NCBI GenBank assembly: GCA_003202005.1
Contig: QJJF01000001.1
Coordinates: forward strand, 713,099-777,098
Source: Williamsia faeni
GTDB lineage: Bacteria > Actinomycetota > Actinomycetes > Mycobacteriales > Mycobacteriaceae
Length of the DNA stretch: 64,000 nt
Reading direction: 5' to 3'
Shown here: in pieces, positions 9,042 through 18,435 of the stretch
Position numbering within the stretch: position 1 is the stretch's first letter
How the letters are laid out: every line of letters begins with the position of its first letter
The notes under the pieces: generated by a model
Databases searched by the model: none
Seen by the model: the letters and a program-made list of their open reading frames with translations, nothing else
Told to the model about the DNA's origin: nothing
Position numbers and translations under genes: made by a program

Positions 9042-9116
9042 CCGTCGAGCGTGCCTTAAAGTTCACCGACCGGGCCGAAAATGCTTTCGGCTCTGCAACT
9101 TTGGCACACTCAACGG
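9042..9116. terminator. Nested inverted repeat between convergent genes, probable bidirectional terminator
   Basis: The outer arms 9042-9063 and 9097-9116 pair over about 18 of 20-22 positions (CCGTCGAGCGTGCC...AAAGTT against AACTTTGGCACACTCAACGG). Inside is a second hairpin CCGAAA-atgc-TTTCGG (9075-9090). It sits between mmpL3 (+) and the dehydrogenase at 9193 (-). No long T-run follows, so a role as transcript end is inferred from its position. Confidence 0.55.
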
Positions 9117-9192
9117 CAACGAGGGCCCGCTCGGCGGTCGGTTCGGCACGGTCGACGGATGCGGAACGGGCGCGGGTTGGTTTGTTTGCCGA

Positions 9193-10188
9193 TCAGCGGA
9201 CGGTGCGGGCCAGGGTCTGGCCGCGCTCGAGCCGGCGGATGTTGTCGGCGATGTCGCGGACGCGGCCGACGAAGGTGTCCCGGGTGACCCCGGATGAGTG
9301 TGGTGTCATCAGGAGATTGGGTAGGTCGGCGAATTGGAGATCGCCGGGGTTGCCACGGCCGTCGGGGCCCGGGTATGCATACCAGACGTCAATGGCGGCC
9401 GCGCGAATATGGTTGTGACTCAGGGCATCATAGAGTGCCTGCTGCTGGACGAGCGGTCCGCGCCCGACATTGATCAGGACACCATCGGGACCGAGAGCGG
9501 CGAGTTCGGCCGGACCGATCATGCCGCGGGTGTGGCCGGTCAGTGGCGCCGACAACACGACGACGTCGGACTCGGTCATCAGTCGGCTCAGGTCGTCGCT
9601 GTCGCCGGCCCAGGATAGACCTGCCGCATCGGCGTCGACGGTGCCGCGACCGGTCACCGCGGATCCGGTGCACCCCAACATCCGCAGCAGGTTCCAGCTC
9701 TTCGACCCGATGTGCCCGAAGCCGACGAAGCCGATATGCGCAGCGCTCATCGAGAGCGGTTGGGGAAGTGAATCGTCGTATACCGACGACGCCCACACAC
9801 CGTGGCGCAGTGCCCGATCCTGGGTGAGGAATCCGCGCCGCATCATGATCGCGGCGGACAGGACGTACTCCGCGATCGAGTCCTCGTGGTGAAAGGTGTT
9901 GGCCACCTTGGTGCGTGGATCGAGCGATGCGAACGCCACGTTGTCGGTGCCGGCGCCCGCCACGTGCACCAACTGAAGTCGATCCGCCGCCAATGCCATC
10001 GCCGCGGTGAACCTACCGCCGACGTAGACGTCGGCGGTAGGAAGGTCGTCGATGATCGCGGCTTCGTCGAACCGCTCATGCCAGCGGACCTCGGTCTCCG
10101 GCGGAAGCAGGCTTTCGAACAGATCGCGGTGCGGCAACAGGTTTCGGTCACCGACGACGATGCGCATCTTGGGTACCTCGTCGCTCAC
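9193..10188 (-). CDS. D-2-hydroxyacid dehydrogenase family protein, catalytic Glu replaced
   Basis: A 331-residue NAD(P)-dependent oxidoreductase of the D-isomer-specific 2-hydroxyacid dehydrogenase family. The Rossmann motif [12 protein letters not shown] (151-162) and the NVGRG segment with catalytic Arg243 are present, and TPHSSG supplies His297. At the position of the catalytic Glu (canonical DVFxxEP) the sequence is DVWYAYP, so the Glu is Tyr272. This is unusual and may change substrate or activity. The start ATG overlaps the glucarate dehydratase stop by 4 bases, so it is cotranslated with gudD. The context points to a hydroxy or keto acid made during aldarate breakdown, such as tartronate semialdehyde or a deoxyketoglucarate. 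The exact substrate cannot be read from sequence. Confidence 0.85.
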   Translation of the reverse strand: MSDEVPKMRIVVGDRNLLPHRDLFESLLPPETEVRWHERFDEAAIIDDLPTADVYVGGRFTAAMALAADRLQLVHVAGAGTDNVAFASLDPRTKVANTFHHEDSIAEYVLSAAIMMRRGFLTQDRALRHGVWASSVYDDSLPQPLSMSAAHIGFVGFGHIGSKSWNLLRMLGCTGSAVTGRGTVDADAAGLSWAGDSDDLSRLMTESDVVVLSAPLTGHTRGMIGPAELAALGPDGVLINVGRGPLVQQQALYDALSHNHIRAAAIDVWYAYPGPDGRGNPGDLQFADLPNLLMTPHSSGVTRDTFVGRVRDIADNIRRLERGQTLARTVR

Positions 10189-11531
10189 GCCCGCACCAGG
10201 GCGGGGCGTTTGCTGTCAAAGGTCCAGTTGGGCACCAGATATTGCATGCCCACCGAGTCGTCACGTGATCCGAGCCCCTCGCGGAGGTACAGCTCGTGAG
10301 CGGCCTCCACTTCGTCCATGTCGAGTTCCACACCGAGGCCGGGGGCGGACGGAAGCGTGAGGTAGCCGTTGACGATGTCGTAGGGCTCCTTCGTGATCCG
10401 CTGCCCGTCCTGCCAGATCCAGTGGGTGTCGATCGCGGTGATGTCGCCGGGTGCGGCGGCCGCGACGTGGGTGAACATCGCCAGCGAGACGTCGAAGTGG
10501 TTGTTGGAGTGCGAGCCCCACGTCAGCCCCCAGGCATCGCAGAGCTGGGCGACCCGGACCGACCCGGCCATCGTCCAGAAGTGTGGATCGGCGAGTGGGA
10601 TGTCGACCGCACCGGATCGGATGGTGTGGCCCAGTTCGCGCCAGTCGGTGGCGATCATGTTGGTGGCGGTCGGCAGTCCGGTTGCCCGCTTGAACTCGCT
10701 CATCACCTCGCGGCCGGAGAAACCGCCCTCCGGCCCGACCGGATCTTCCGCGTAGGCCAGGACGTCGCGCAGTCCGCGGCAGGTCTCGATCGCCTCGGAC
10801 AGCAACCATCCACCGTTGGGATCGAGGGTGATCCGGGCATCGGGGAACTGCTCGGCGAGGGCGGTCACCGCGGCCGCCTCGTCCCGGGGTGCCAGTACGC
10901 CACCCTTGAGTTTGAAGTCGGCGAACCCATAGCGGGCCTGTGCGGCCGCGGCGAGCGCAACGATCGAGTCCGGGGTCAGCGCCTCCTGATGTCGCAACCG
11001 CAGCCAGTCATCGGTTTCGCCGGAGCCGTCGATGTAATCCAGTGCCGTCTTGTTGCGATCGCCGATGAAGAACAGGTAGCCGAGCGCCTGCACCCGGTCG
11101 CGCTGCTGTCCGTCTCCGAGCAGGGCCGCCACCGGAACATCTAGGTGCTGGCCGAGAAGGTCCAGGAACGCGGATTCGACGGCCGTCACCGCGTGGATGG
11201 TCACGCGCAGATCGAAGGTCTGGTTCCCGCGACCGCCGGCATCCCGGTCGGCGAAAGCACTGCGGATCGCGTCCAGAACGGCGTTGTGGTCGCCGATACC
11301 GCGTCCGACGACAAGCTCCCGGGCGTCGGACAGCGTCTGCCGGATGGGTTCTCCTCCGGGCACTTCGCCGACGCCGGTGTTCCCGTCGGAGTCCTTGAGC
11401 ACCAACAGATTTCGGGTGAAGAAGGGTGCATGGGCCCCCGACAGGTTCAGCAGCATGCTGTCCCGGCCGGCGATCGGGATCACCCGCATATCGGTGACCA
11501 CCGGGGCGCCGCGGCTGTTGTCTGACGTCAT
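10185..11531 (-). CDS. gudD: Glucarate dehydratase
   Basis: Enolase-superfamily enzyme that dehydrates D-glucarate (and L-idarate) to 5-dehydro-4-deoxy-D-glucarate using Mg2+. At 448 residues it matches the E. coli enzyme (446) closely along its whole length. I see the substrate loop [26 protein letters not shown], the base pair Lys207/Lys209 in FKLKGG, metal ligands Asp237, Glu262 and Asn291, Asp315 in ADPHFWT, the second base His341 in WGSHSNNH, and the C-terminal [12 protein letters not shown]. This level of identity supports true glucarate dehydratase activity. It is preceded by its own candidate promoter (11571-11601), lies downstream of the transporter operon on the same strand, and is coupled to the dehydrogenase at 9193. 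It is the key gene that defines the island. Confidence 0.96.
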   Translation of the reverse strand: MTSDNSRGAPVVTDMRVIPIAGRDSMLLNLSGAHAPFFTRNLLVLKDSDGNTGVGEVPGGEPIRQTLSDARELVVGRGIGDHNAVLDAIRSAFADRDAGGRGNQTFDLRVTIHAVTAVESAFLDLLGQHLDVPVAALLGDGQQRDRVQALGYLFFIGDRNKTALDYIDGSGETDDWLRLRHQEALTPDSIVALAAAAQARYGFADFKLKGGVLAPRDEAAAVTALAEQFPDARITLDPNGGWLLSEAIETCRGLRDVLAYAEDPVGPEGGFSGREVMSEFKRATGLPTATNMIATDWRELGHTIRSGAVDIPLADPHFWTMAGSVRVAQLCDAWGLTWGSHSNNHFDVSLAMFTHVAAAAPGDITAIDTHWIWQDGQRITKEPYDIVNGYLTLPSAPGLGVELDMDEVEAAHELYLREGLGSRDDSVGMQYLVPNWTFDSKRPALVRA

Positions 11532-11570
11532 TGATCGAGCCTTTCGCTTGCGTGACCACGCTCACAATCG

Positions 11571-11601
11571 AGGATAGGCGTGGTAATTGATGCGCGTCCA
11601 A
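11571..11601 (-). promoter_or_regulatory. Candidate gudD promoter
   Basis: On the minus strand TTGGAC (11601-11596), 19 bases, then TATCCT (11576-11571), about 40 bases before the gudD ATG. The TTGGAC box and the bases after it (GCGCAT) resemble two other promoters of the island, at 18351 and 24815. Confidence 0.5.
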
Positions 11602-11635
11602 CACTCTTAATGGATAGAACGATGCGTATTGGGTA

Positions 11636-12352
11636 TCAGAGGATCTGCTGGCCGATCAGCAGGACCGCACCGACCGACGAGATCCCGATCGAGAGCAACC
11701 GCAACCGCGCCGGATCGAGGAGGCGATTGACGAAGCGGGAGGCCACGTAGCCGAGCACCGTCACGGGGATCAGGACCACGAACATCTCGGTGTTGTCCCG
11801 CTCGATGACACCGGCCGCCGCGAGAACCGCGATCGACATCAGCGAACCCACCAGGAAGAACGCACTCATGTTCCCGCGCAGGCGGGCACCGGTCGAGCCC
11901 TGCAGAACCAGCGCCATCGGTGGTCCACCGATCGAGGTCGCCGTGCCGAGCAGACCGGACGCCGCGCCCGCGGTCGCCAGGTTGCGGCGCAACGGTGGTG
12001 GTGACCATCCCATCGTGGCCATGACGACACCTGCCAGCACCACCGCGGCAAGGAGCAGCGAGAGACCCCGTTCGGGGAGCAGCAACAGAAGTGCCGCGCC
12101 CGCAAGGGTTCCGGGCACCCGTCCGGCGAGTGCCCATCCGGTACCGCCCAGGTCCAGACTCTGCCGTTCGCGCACCACGACGAGCAGTGTGACCACCACC
12201 GCCGACATGATGAGCGTTCCCGGGATCAGGGTCGGGTCGACCAGCGCGACGACCGGGGCCGCGAGCATGCCCATGCCGAATCCGATCGATGCCTGCATGC
12301 AGGCCGCGGCGAAGACCGCGACGGCGACCAGGACAAATGCGCCGGCGCTCAC
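11636..12352 (-). CDS. TauE/SafE family membrane permease
   Basis: A 238-residue integral membrane protein with about 7-8 hydrophobic segments and the duplicated layout of TauE/SafE (DUF81) proteins. The first repeat carries CMQASIGFGMGM and the second GTATSIGGPPMALVLQG, the typical glycine-proline signature. Members move sulfite, sulfoacetate or other small organic anions, usually outward. I chose the GTG at 12352, where the family N-terminus begins; an upstream extension to 12523 would run through Arg-rich sequence overlapping the ABC gene and is not credible. It lies 32 bases after the oppF-like gene, in the same operon. A role in moving an aldarate or an intermediate is possible but unproven. 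Confidence 0.85.
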   Translation of the reverse strand: MSAGAFVLVAVAVFAAACMQASIGFGMGMLAAPVVALVDPTLIPGTLIMSAVVVTLLVVVRERQSLDLGGTGWALAGRVPGTLAGAALLLLLPERGLSLLLAAVVLAGVVMATMGWSPPPLRRNLATAGAASGLLGTATSIGGPPMALVLQGSTGARLRGNMSAFFLVGSLMSIAVLAAAGVIERDNTEMFVVLIPVTVLGYVASRFVNRLLDPARLRLLSIGISSVGAVLLIGQQIL

Positions 12353-12384
12353 CCGGCAGCGACTTTCAGACGTCGGGACATTCG

Positions 12385-13440
12385 TCAGACGTGTGCGGGC
12401 ATACCGAGGGAGACCGCGGTCCGCGGATGGAAGCATTCCGCGATGTGGGTCGATTCGCCGAACGCGACGCCGGTCGCGACCGGAGGCAGCGACTGGGCGC
12501 ACTCGTCGGTCGCGTGCACGCACCGGGTCCGGAACCGGCAGCCCGACGGCGGGTTCAGCGGCGACGGCACTTCTCCCTCGAGGATGATGCGGGTCCGGCG
12601 CGAGCTCGGATCGAGTGTCGGGGCCGCGGACATCAGCGCCTCGGTGTACGGATGCAGAGGGGAATCGAAAACTGTTTCCGTCGGGCCTGTTTCGACCATC
12701 CGGCCCAGATACATCACGGCGACCCGGTCGGCGACATGCCGGACGACCGACAGGTCATGTGAGATGAAGATGTACGAGATGCCCAGCTCCTGCTGCAACT
12801 CGTTGAGCAGGTTGAGCACCTGCGCCTGGACCGAGAGATCCAGCGCCGACACCGGCTCGTCGCAGATCAGCACCGACGGCCGCAGGGCCAGTGCCCGGGC
12901 GATGCCGAGCCGCTGGCGCTGACCGCCGGAGAACTCCTGCGGGGACCGGTGTTCGTCGCTCGGACGCAGCCCCACCAGCTGCAACAGTTCGCGGACGCGG
13001 GCGATGCGATCGCGCTTGGACTGGTACAGCCCCTTGTGGGTACGCCACGGCTCGGAGATGATCTCGCCGGCCGTCATCCGCGCGTTGAGCGAGGCGTAGG
13101 GATCCTGGAACACCATCTGCACCCGGCGGCGCAGTGCGAGCATGTCTTTGCCCTTGAGGGTGTACGGGTCGATGCCGTCCCAGGTGATCGTGCCCTCGTC
13201 GGGGCGCTCGAGCATCATCAGCGTTCGGGCGAGAGTGGACTTGCCGCAACCGGATTCACCGACCAGTCCCAGCGTCTCACCGCGCGCGAGGTCGAGATTG
13301 ATCCCGTCGAGCGCTCGCAGTTGCGTGTTCCCGTCCTTGCCGGCGGGTACCTTGAACGACTTCGTGAGGTTCCGGACCTCCAGGACGCCGGGGTTCGCGG
13401 TTTCAGACCCGATGGATTCAGACTTGGTGAAATCAGGCAT
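12385..13440 (-). CDS. Dpp/Opp-type ABC transporter ATP-binding protein (DppF-like)
   Basis: A 351-residue cytosolic ATPase. Walker A GLVGESGCGKST, Q-loop QMVFQDPYASLNARM, signature EFSGGQRQRLGIARAL, Walker B LICDEPVSALD and the switch histidine in FISHDLSVV are all intact. The C-terminal oligopeptide/dipeptide extension contains the cysteine cluster (GCRFRTRC...C) typical of DppF/OppF. It overlaps the DppD-like gene by 8 bases. It should form a heterodimeric ATPase with that gene under the two permeases at 14452 and 15481. The importer family is classed as peptide/nickel, but members also carry sugars and acids; the neighbouring glucarate genes suggest an aldarate. Confidence 0.94.
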   Translation of the reverse strand: MPDFTKSESIGSETANPGVLEVRNLTKSFKVPAGKDGNTQLRALDGINLDLARGETLGLVGESGCGKSTLARTLMMLERPDEGTITWDGIDPYTLKGKDMLALRRRVQMVFQDPYASLNARMTAGEIISEPWRTHKGLYQSKRDRIARVRELLQLVGLRPSDEHRSPQEFSGGQRQRLGIARALALRPSVLICDEPVSALDLSVQAQVLNLLNELQQELGISYIFISHDLSVVRHVADRVAVMYLGRMVETGPTETVFDSPLHPYTEALMSAAPTLDPSSRRTRIILEGEVPSPLNPPSGCRFRTRCVHATDECAQSLPPVATGVAFGESTHIAECFHPRTAVSLGMPAHV

Positions 13441-14455
13441 TGCCGACCTCCTCGGTGAAGTGGCATGCGGCCGCGCGGTCGGTGGCGACCGAGAGCAGTG
13501 CGGGCCGGGTGCTGACGCAGATGGCCTGGGCCAGTGGGCATCGGGCTTGGTAGACGCAGCCGGACGGAACCGAATGCAGATCGGGCGGGGTGCCGCCGAT
13601 GGACTTGAGATCTTCGCCGCGTTTGACGTTCACCGGCACCGAATCGAGCAGGCCTTTGGTATAGGGATGTTTGGGGTTTGCGAAGACTTCCGCGACCCGA
13701 CCGGTCTCGACGACGTTGCCCGCGTACATGATTGCCACCCGGTCGGCCTCCTCGGCGACCAGGGCCAGATCGTGGGTGATGAGGATGACGGCCATGTCGA
13801 ACTCGGTCCGCAGATCATTCAGCAACGACATGATCTGGGCCTGGACGGTGACGTCGAGGGCGGTGGTCGGTTCGTCGGCGAGCAGTACCTTCGGGCTCAG
13901 CGCGACCGCCATCGCGATCAGCAGACGCTGGCGCATACCACCCGAGAACTGGTGTGGGTACGAATCGATACGCGACTCGGGTTCAGGGATGCCGACACGC
14001 TCCATCAACCGAATCGCCTCGCGTCTGGCATCTTTCGCCGACATCTTGCGGTGGAGACGGAACGGTTCGGCGAGCTGGGTTCCCACGGTGTATACGGGAT
14101 TGAGTGCGGTGAGCGCATCCTGGAACACGATGGCGAGCTCGGTGCCCGCGACCTGACGGCGCTTGCGCTTGCTGGCGGTGATCAGGTCCGTGTCACCGAG
14201 GACAACCGAACCGTCGGTGATGTCGGCGATCGGATCGAGCAGACCGACGATCGCCTGTGCGGTCATCGACTTGCCGCAACCGGATTCGCCGAGCAGCGCC
14301 AGGGTTTCGCCGCGGCGTGCCTCAAACGAGACGTGATCCACGGCGCGCACGACACCGGTGGGGGTGCGCAGGTCGACGGTGAGGTCGCTGACATCGAGGG
14401 CGACACGATCACCTGTGGTGTCGGAATCGGAATCGGCGAGGGCTGGAGCACTCAT
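13433..14455 (-). CDS. Dpp/Opp-type ABC transporter ATP-binding protein (DppD-like)
   Basis: A 340-residue ATPase with Walker A LLGESGCGKSM, Q-loop IVFQDALTALNP, signature QFSGGMRQRLLIAMAL and Walker B LLADEPTTALD. The switch His is in LITHDLALV and the C-terminal Cys-containing oligo/dipeptide domain reads GCVYQARCPLAQAIC. I set the start at ATG 14455, which overlaps the permease stop by 4 bases; the reading frame extends much further upstream but only as an antisense shadow of the permease. It is the first ATPase of the transporter operon, partner of the gene at 12385. Confidence 0.94.
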   Translation of the reverse strand: MSAPALADSDSDTTGDRVALDVSDLTVDLRTPTGVVRAVDHVSFEARRGETLALLGESGCGKSMTAQAIVGLLDPIADITDGSVVLGDTDLITASKRKRRQVAGTELAIVFQDALTALNPVYTVGTQLAEPFRLHRKMSAKDARREAIRLMERVGIPEPESRIDSYPHQFSGGMRQRLLIAMAVALSPKVLLADEPTTALDVTVQAQIMSLLNDLRTEFDMAVILITHDLALVAEEADRVAIMYAGNVVETGRVAEVFANPKHPYTKGLLDSVPVNVKRGEDLKSIGGTPPDLHSVPSGCVYQARCPLAQAICVSTRPALLSVATDRAAACHFTEEVGNA

Positions 14456-15471
14456 GCGACTGCCTTTCGTGGGGAGAACATCCGGCGGCGTTTGCGCGGC
14501 ACGGTCAGGCGCCAGCGCTGTCCGGGGTCGGTGGCGATCCGGGCCCAGGCCGCCAGGACGGTGGCCGCGACGGTGGTCACCACGATGGCCAGGCCGGGGA
14601 AGAACGACAACCACCAGGCGGTCTGCAGGTAGGTGCGGCCTTGGGAGACCATCAGGCCCCAGCTGATCTCGGGCGGCTGGATGCCGATACCCAGGAAGCT
14701 CAGCGACGATTCGGCGAGCATCACGAAGCAGAAGTCGAGGGTGGCGACGGTCAGCAGCGTCGGTAGCAGGATCGGCAGAACGTGCCGGCGGATGATCGAT
14801 CCGCTGCTGGCGCCGAATGTCCTGGCCGCATCGACGAAGATCCGGCTCTGCAGCTCGGCCGATTCGGCGCGGGCGGTACGCAGGTAGATCGGGATGCGGG
14901 TGAACGCGAGGACGAGCACGATGTTGGCGGCACTCGGCGAGAAGACATACAGCACGACCACGGCGAGCAGCAGTGACGGGAAGCTCATCATCACATCGGC
15001 GATCCGCATGGCGGTGGTCTCCCGCCAGCCGCGGTGATACCCGGCCCACATCCCGATGACCGAACCGATCACGCACGAGATCAGGACGGCGGGCACGGCC
15101 ACCAGCATGGTGGTGCGACAGGCGACGATCAGCCTGGCCAGCATGCTGCGACCCAGCGGGTCGGTCCCGAGAATGTTCATGAATCCGGTATCGAGGTTGA
15201 ACGGGGGCAGGTTCGACTCGTCCAGGTTCTGGTCGTAGGCGGCGTCTCCGACCAGCCAGGGCCCGAACGCGGCGACGAGTAGGACGAAGACCAGAATCGC
15301 GGCGGCGACCGTGGCCATCGGATCTCGCAGGAGCAGTCGCCAGAGCGGCATCTTGGCCGAAGGCGCCTTGCCTTTGGCGACGGAATCGCCCGTGAGGTCG
15401 GTGGGCGCGACCTGCGAACCGGTCGGGTCTGTGACTTCGGTGGAGCTGTATGGTCCGGTGGCAATCGACAT
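14452..15471 (-). CDS. Dpp/Opp-type ABC transporter permease (DppC-like)
   Basis: A 339-residue inner-membrane permease. A hydrophilic N-terminus of about 50 residues is followed by a first TM, a periplasmic loop with the NILGTDPLGRSMLARLI signature of DppC/OppC proteins, and five more TMs with the EAA-type coupling loop (RAESAELQSRIFVDAARTFG). It is four bases into the ATPase gene at 14455 and 10 bases after the DppB-like gene. With that gene it forms the translocation channel. Confidence 0.93.
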   Translation of the reverse strand: MSIATGPYSSTEVTDPTGSQVAPTDLTGDSVAKGKAPSAKMPLWRLLLRDPMATVAAAILVFVLLVAAFGPWLVGDAAYDQNLDESNLPPFNLDTGFMNILGTDPLGRSMLARLIVACRTTMLVAVPAVLISCVIGSVIGMWAGYHRGWRETTAMRIADVMMSFPSLLLAVVVLYVFSPSAANIVLVLAFTRIPIYLRTARAESAELQSRIFVDAARTFGASSGSIIRRHVLPILLPTLLTVATLDFCFVMLAESSLSFLGIGIQPPEISWGLMVSQGRTYLQTAWWLSFFPGLAIVVTTVAATVLAAWARIATDPGQRWRLTVPRKRRRMFSPRKAVA

Positions 15472-15480
15472 GGTGTTCTC

Positions 15481-16407
15481 CTAGACCTTGACCTTTTCGC
15501 GGACCCGCGCATCGAGCAGCGCGTATCCGACGTCGATGACGACGTTGAGGATGAAGATGCTGACGGCCGTGAGCAGGACCGCGGCCTGCAGGACCGCGAA
15601 GTCACGTTGCAGGATCGAATCGATCATCAGCTTGCCGATACCCGGCCATCCGAAGATCACCTCGACAACCACCGCACCGTTGACCAGCGCGACGGCCAGG
15701 TCGCCGGCGACGGTCAGTGCGGGGGCGGCGGCGTTGCGCAGGGCGTGATGCGTGACGACCCGGAAATCACCGGCGCCCTTGCTGCGTGCGAGTCGTACGT
15801 ACGGTGCCGAGAGGGCCTGCACCATCGCGCCGCGGACCACCTGGGTCAAGACCCCCAGTGGGCGGATCAGCAGCGTGGCGATCGGCAGGATCCAGGACAG
15901 GCTGCTGCCGGTACCCGATGTGGGCAACCAGCCGAACACCACGGCGAAGATCCAGATGCCGGTGATGGCGAACCAGAAGTCGGGGACGCTGGCGGCGGTC
16001 ATCGACACGAGGGACGAGAAGCGGTCGGCGAGGGAGTTGGGCCGCAGCGCTGCCCAGCAACCGAGGATCACAGAACCGACGATGGCCAGCAGCATGGTGA
16101 AGAACGCCAGCTGCAAGGTCGCCGGGAAGGCCCGGAGCGCCATCGAGGCGGCGGACTCGCCGGTCCGCAGTGATTCACCGAAATCGAGGTGGGCCACCCC
16201 GGAGAGGTAGTCGCCCATCTGGCCCCAGACCGGCTTGTCGAGTCCGTTCTCGGCGGCGAACTCGGCACGCTGGTCGGGTGTCGCCGAGACGGGCAGGTAG
16301 AGGTTGGTCGGGTCACCGGTGAGTCGGGCGAGCAGGAAGACTCCGAAGAGCACCACCAGCAGTGGGATGAGGCTGGTGTACATGCGGCGCCTCAGGAATG
16401 CGAACAT
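15481..16407 (-). CDS. Dpp/Opp-type ABC transporter permease (DppB-like)
   Basis: A 308-residue permease of the DppB/OppB type: a short cytoplasmic N-terminus (FAFLRRRMYTSLIPLLVVLF), a large periplasmic loop between TM1 and TM2, then five TMs. The C-terminal half carries the EAA motif region (YVRLARSKGAGDFRVVTHHALRNA) and FGWPGIGKLMIDSI, a DppB hallmark. It is placed 70 bases after the substrate-binding protein and 10 bases before the DppC-like gene. Confidence 0.93.
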   Translation of the reverse strand: MFAFLRRRMYTSLIPLLVVLFGVFLLARLTGDPTNLYLPVSATPDQRAEFAAENGLDKPVWGQMGDYLSGVAHLDFGESLRTGESAASMALRAFPATLQLAFFTMLLAIVGSVILGCWAALRPNSLADRFSSLVSMTAASVPDFWFAITGIWIFAVVFGWLPTSGTGSSLSWILPIATLLIRPLGVLTQVVRGAMVQALSAPYVRLARSKGAGDFRVVTHHALRNAAAPALTVAGDLAVALVNGAVVVEVIFGWPGIGKLMIDSILQRDFAVLQAAVLLTAVSIFILNVVIDVGYALLDARVREKVKV

Positions 16408-16477
16408 CTCTCACCGCTTTCTCGGGTGGGGCGGATGGATCATGGCGGGGTCCTTCGGGTGAGCGCGAACGCGGTGG

Positions 16478-18070
16478 TCAGTCATTGCCGGACGATTCGG
16501 CGTGTTTCATCTCGGCCAGGCGCATTTCATCGCCGGTTCCCGAGTTCGGTTGGTAGGCAACCGACGTGGCCTTCGCCAGCACCGCGTTCATGTGTGCGAT
16601 GTAGGCGTATTGCCGGATGAGCCGGGGCTCGTCGGCCAGGACACCGGCGAACGCGGCCTGCCGGGCGTCACCGATCTGCTCCTGCGCGGCGGCGATCTCG
16701 GCGTCGTATTCCGGTGTGCCGTACGTACTCTGGTATCCGTCGCTGAGCAGGTACTGCTCTGCGGTGAACTGGGCGTCGCCGGCCTGGTTGCCGTGCTGCA
16801 CCATCAGCATCACCGGTCCGGCATCAGGGAATGGCCGGATTTGATACTGCATCTGGCCGGAGGTGTCCATCATCTCGATCTTGACGTTGAGGCCGACCTG
16901 GTCGAGCGAGTTCTGGATGACCTCGATCGTTTCGTTGATCTTCGGGAACTGCCCGGTCCGGCCGATCAGCTTGATCTCCTTGTCCACCGGAACGCCGTCT
17001 GCCTTGGCCTCGGCGACAAGCTCTTTGGCGCGTTCGAGATCGTAGGGAGTCGGGGTGAGCTGATCGTTGTAGCCGACGATGCTGTTGCCGACGAGTTGTG
17101 CGGCCGGCTCCCCGAGCCCGCGGAACAAGGCCTTGACGATTCCGGCCCGGTTGATCGACAGATCAATGGCTTCGCGGACGCGGTAGTCGTCCAGCGGCGG
17201 TTCGGTCGCCTGCAGTCGCAGGGCGGTGGTCTCGTTGTTCGGGTAGGCGACTCCGAGATCGCCGGCACCATCCTCGGGGCCGAGGTAGGTGGCGATCTCC
17301 GCCTCGTCATTGGTCACCATCGCCGCGCGCACGCTGCCTTCGGTGCGCCACTGGTAAACCGCCCGCGTGTAATCGGGTGTGGGCCCTGAATATTCGGGAT
17401 TGACGGCCAGTGCGAGCTTCTGCCCGGCATCCCAGTAGTCGACCAGGTACGGACCAGTACCGATCGGGATGCGGACTTTGTCCGTCGCGTCTGTGGTGTC
17501 GGGGACCATCTCCACGAAGGAGATACGCAGCGGGAGAATCGGGTCAGGTGTCACGGTCGTCACGGTGACGGTCGCCGGATCGACGGCCTCGACGCCGAGA
17601 TCGTCGTCACCGAATACATAGCCGTCGACGTCGCAGCCGATCGACGAGTTGACCGTGCGGTCGATCGAGAAAGCCGCGTCGTCGGCGTCGAACGTGGTGC
17701 CGTCGCTGAACTTCACGCCCGGGTGCAACCGGAACGTCCATGTGGTCGGCGACGTCTGCTCCCAGGAATCGGCCAGCTTGGGCCCCAAATCGCCACTGAT
17801 GGGATCGCGCTCGACGAGCGGCTCGGTGATGTTGGACCGGACAATCGGGCCGGTGGCTGTCAGCGAAGCGTCGCAGGGTTCAAGTGTGGGCGGCTCCTGC
17901 GGGAGCACGATGCGCAAGGTGTCGGGACTGGCGGCGTCGGTCTGCGTCGTGTTCGCGACGGAACAGCCGGTGGCCAGGGCGACCGTGACAACGCTGAGGG
18001 CGGTCAGGGCAAACGCCGCATGCTTCCTCTGGCGTCGGGATGCCGGCTGCGGCGGGGCTGCGGCGTGCAT
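16478..18070 (-). CDS. Extracellular solute-binding lipoprotein, family 5 (Dpp-like)
   Basis: A 530-residue SBP_bac_5 protein. The N-terminus has a basic stretch, a hydrophobic core and lipobox LATGC with Cys36, so it is a lipoprotein anchored on the outer face of the membrane. The mature part shows family-5 landmarks: ITEPLVERDPISGDLGPKLADSW, TWTFRLHPGVKFSDGT, GTGPYLVDYW and RVREAIDLSINR. The start is ATG 18070 with a strong GGAGGA; a longer upstream frame has no such support. It is the first gene of the transporter operon, under the promoter at 18137-18165. The ligand cannot be told from sequence. Peptides are the family default, but the surrounding aldarate pathway makes a sugar acid a serious candidate. 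Confidence 0.93.
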   Translation of the reverse strand: MHAAAPPQPASRRQRKHAAFALTALSVVTVALATGCSVANTTQTDAASPDTLRIVLPQEPPTLEPCDASLTATGPIVRSNITEPLVERDPISGDLGPKLADSWEQTSPTTWTFRLHPGVKFSDGTTFDADDAAFSIDRTVNSSIGCDVDGYVFGDDDLGVEAVDPATVTVTTVTPDPILPLRISFVEMVPDTTDATDKVRIPIGTGPYLVDYWDAGQKLALAVNPEYSGPTPDYTRAVYQWRTEGSVRAAMVTNDEAEIATYLGPEDGAGDLGVAYPNNETTALRLQATEPPLDDYRVREAIDLSINRAGIVKALFRGLGEPAAQLVGNSIVGYNDQLTPTPYDLERAKELVAEAKADGVPVDKEIKLIGRTGQFPKINETIEVIQNSLDQVGLNVKIEMMDTSGQMQYQIRPFPDAGPVMLMVQHGNQAGDAQFTAEQYLLSDGYQSTYGTPEYDAEIAAAQEQIGDARQAAFAGVLADEPRLIRQYAYIAHMNAVLAKATSVAYQPNSGTGDEMRLAEMKHAESSGND

Positions 18071-18136
18071 GGTTCCTCCGTTGTGAAGATGAATCGCGTC
18101 GATCGTCAGACGCTGACCGTTTGTGACGGTAGCCAC

Positions 18137-18165
18137 AACGTAGGAGGGCCTCGAAAGCGCGTCAA
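18137..18165 (-). promoter_or_regulatory. Strong candidate promoter of the transporter operon
   Basis: Minus strand: TTGACG (18165-18160), a 17-base spacer, TACGTT (18142-18137), close to the actinobacterial sigma-A consensus. The transcript would have a leader of about 60 bases before ATG 18070. An inverted repeat ACAGGC-N6-GCCTGT (18165-18182) abuts the -35 and could be an operator. The nonamer ATCACTCCA occurs twice upstream (18210-18218 and 18239-18247). The whole 365-base gap 18071-18435 is a divergent control region without genes. Confidence 0.65.
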
Positions 18166-18350
18166 CAGGCCAAAACGCCTGTAGAGGGCACTTTTCACCT
18201 GTAATTGGCATCACTCCATGGCCGGACCGGTGACGTGAATCACTCCAAATATACCGCCTGACCTGCCAGTTTCCTTCGGCGCCCAGAACCACTGGAGATC
18301 AGCCGCCTGACAACCATGCCGTTTCGGTATCAGTCCATGTTATTTACGAG

Positions 18351-18381
18351 TTGGACAGGTATTCCTGGGCGGGCTTACCGT
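18351..18381 (+). promoter_or_regulatory. Candidate promoter of the dehydrogenase-usp pair
   Basis: TTGGAC (18351-18356), a 19-base spacer, TACCGT (18376-18381), 54 bases before ATG 18436. The box is followed by AGGTAT, as the ALDH promoter at 24815 is followed by AGGAAT. Confidence 0.5.
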
Positions 18382-18435
18382 GTGTTGAGCCCATAAGAGG
18401 ACCACGCCGGTTCTCACGTGCCGTCAGGAGATGCG

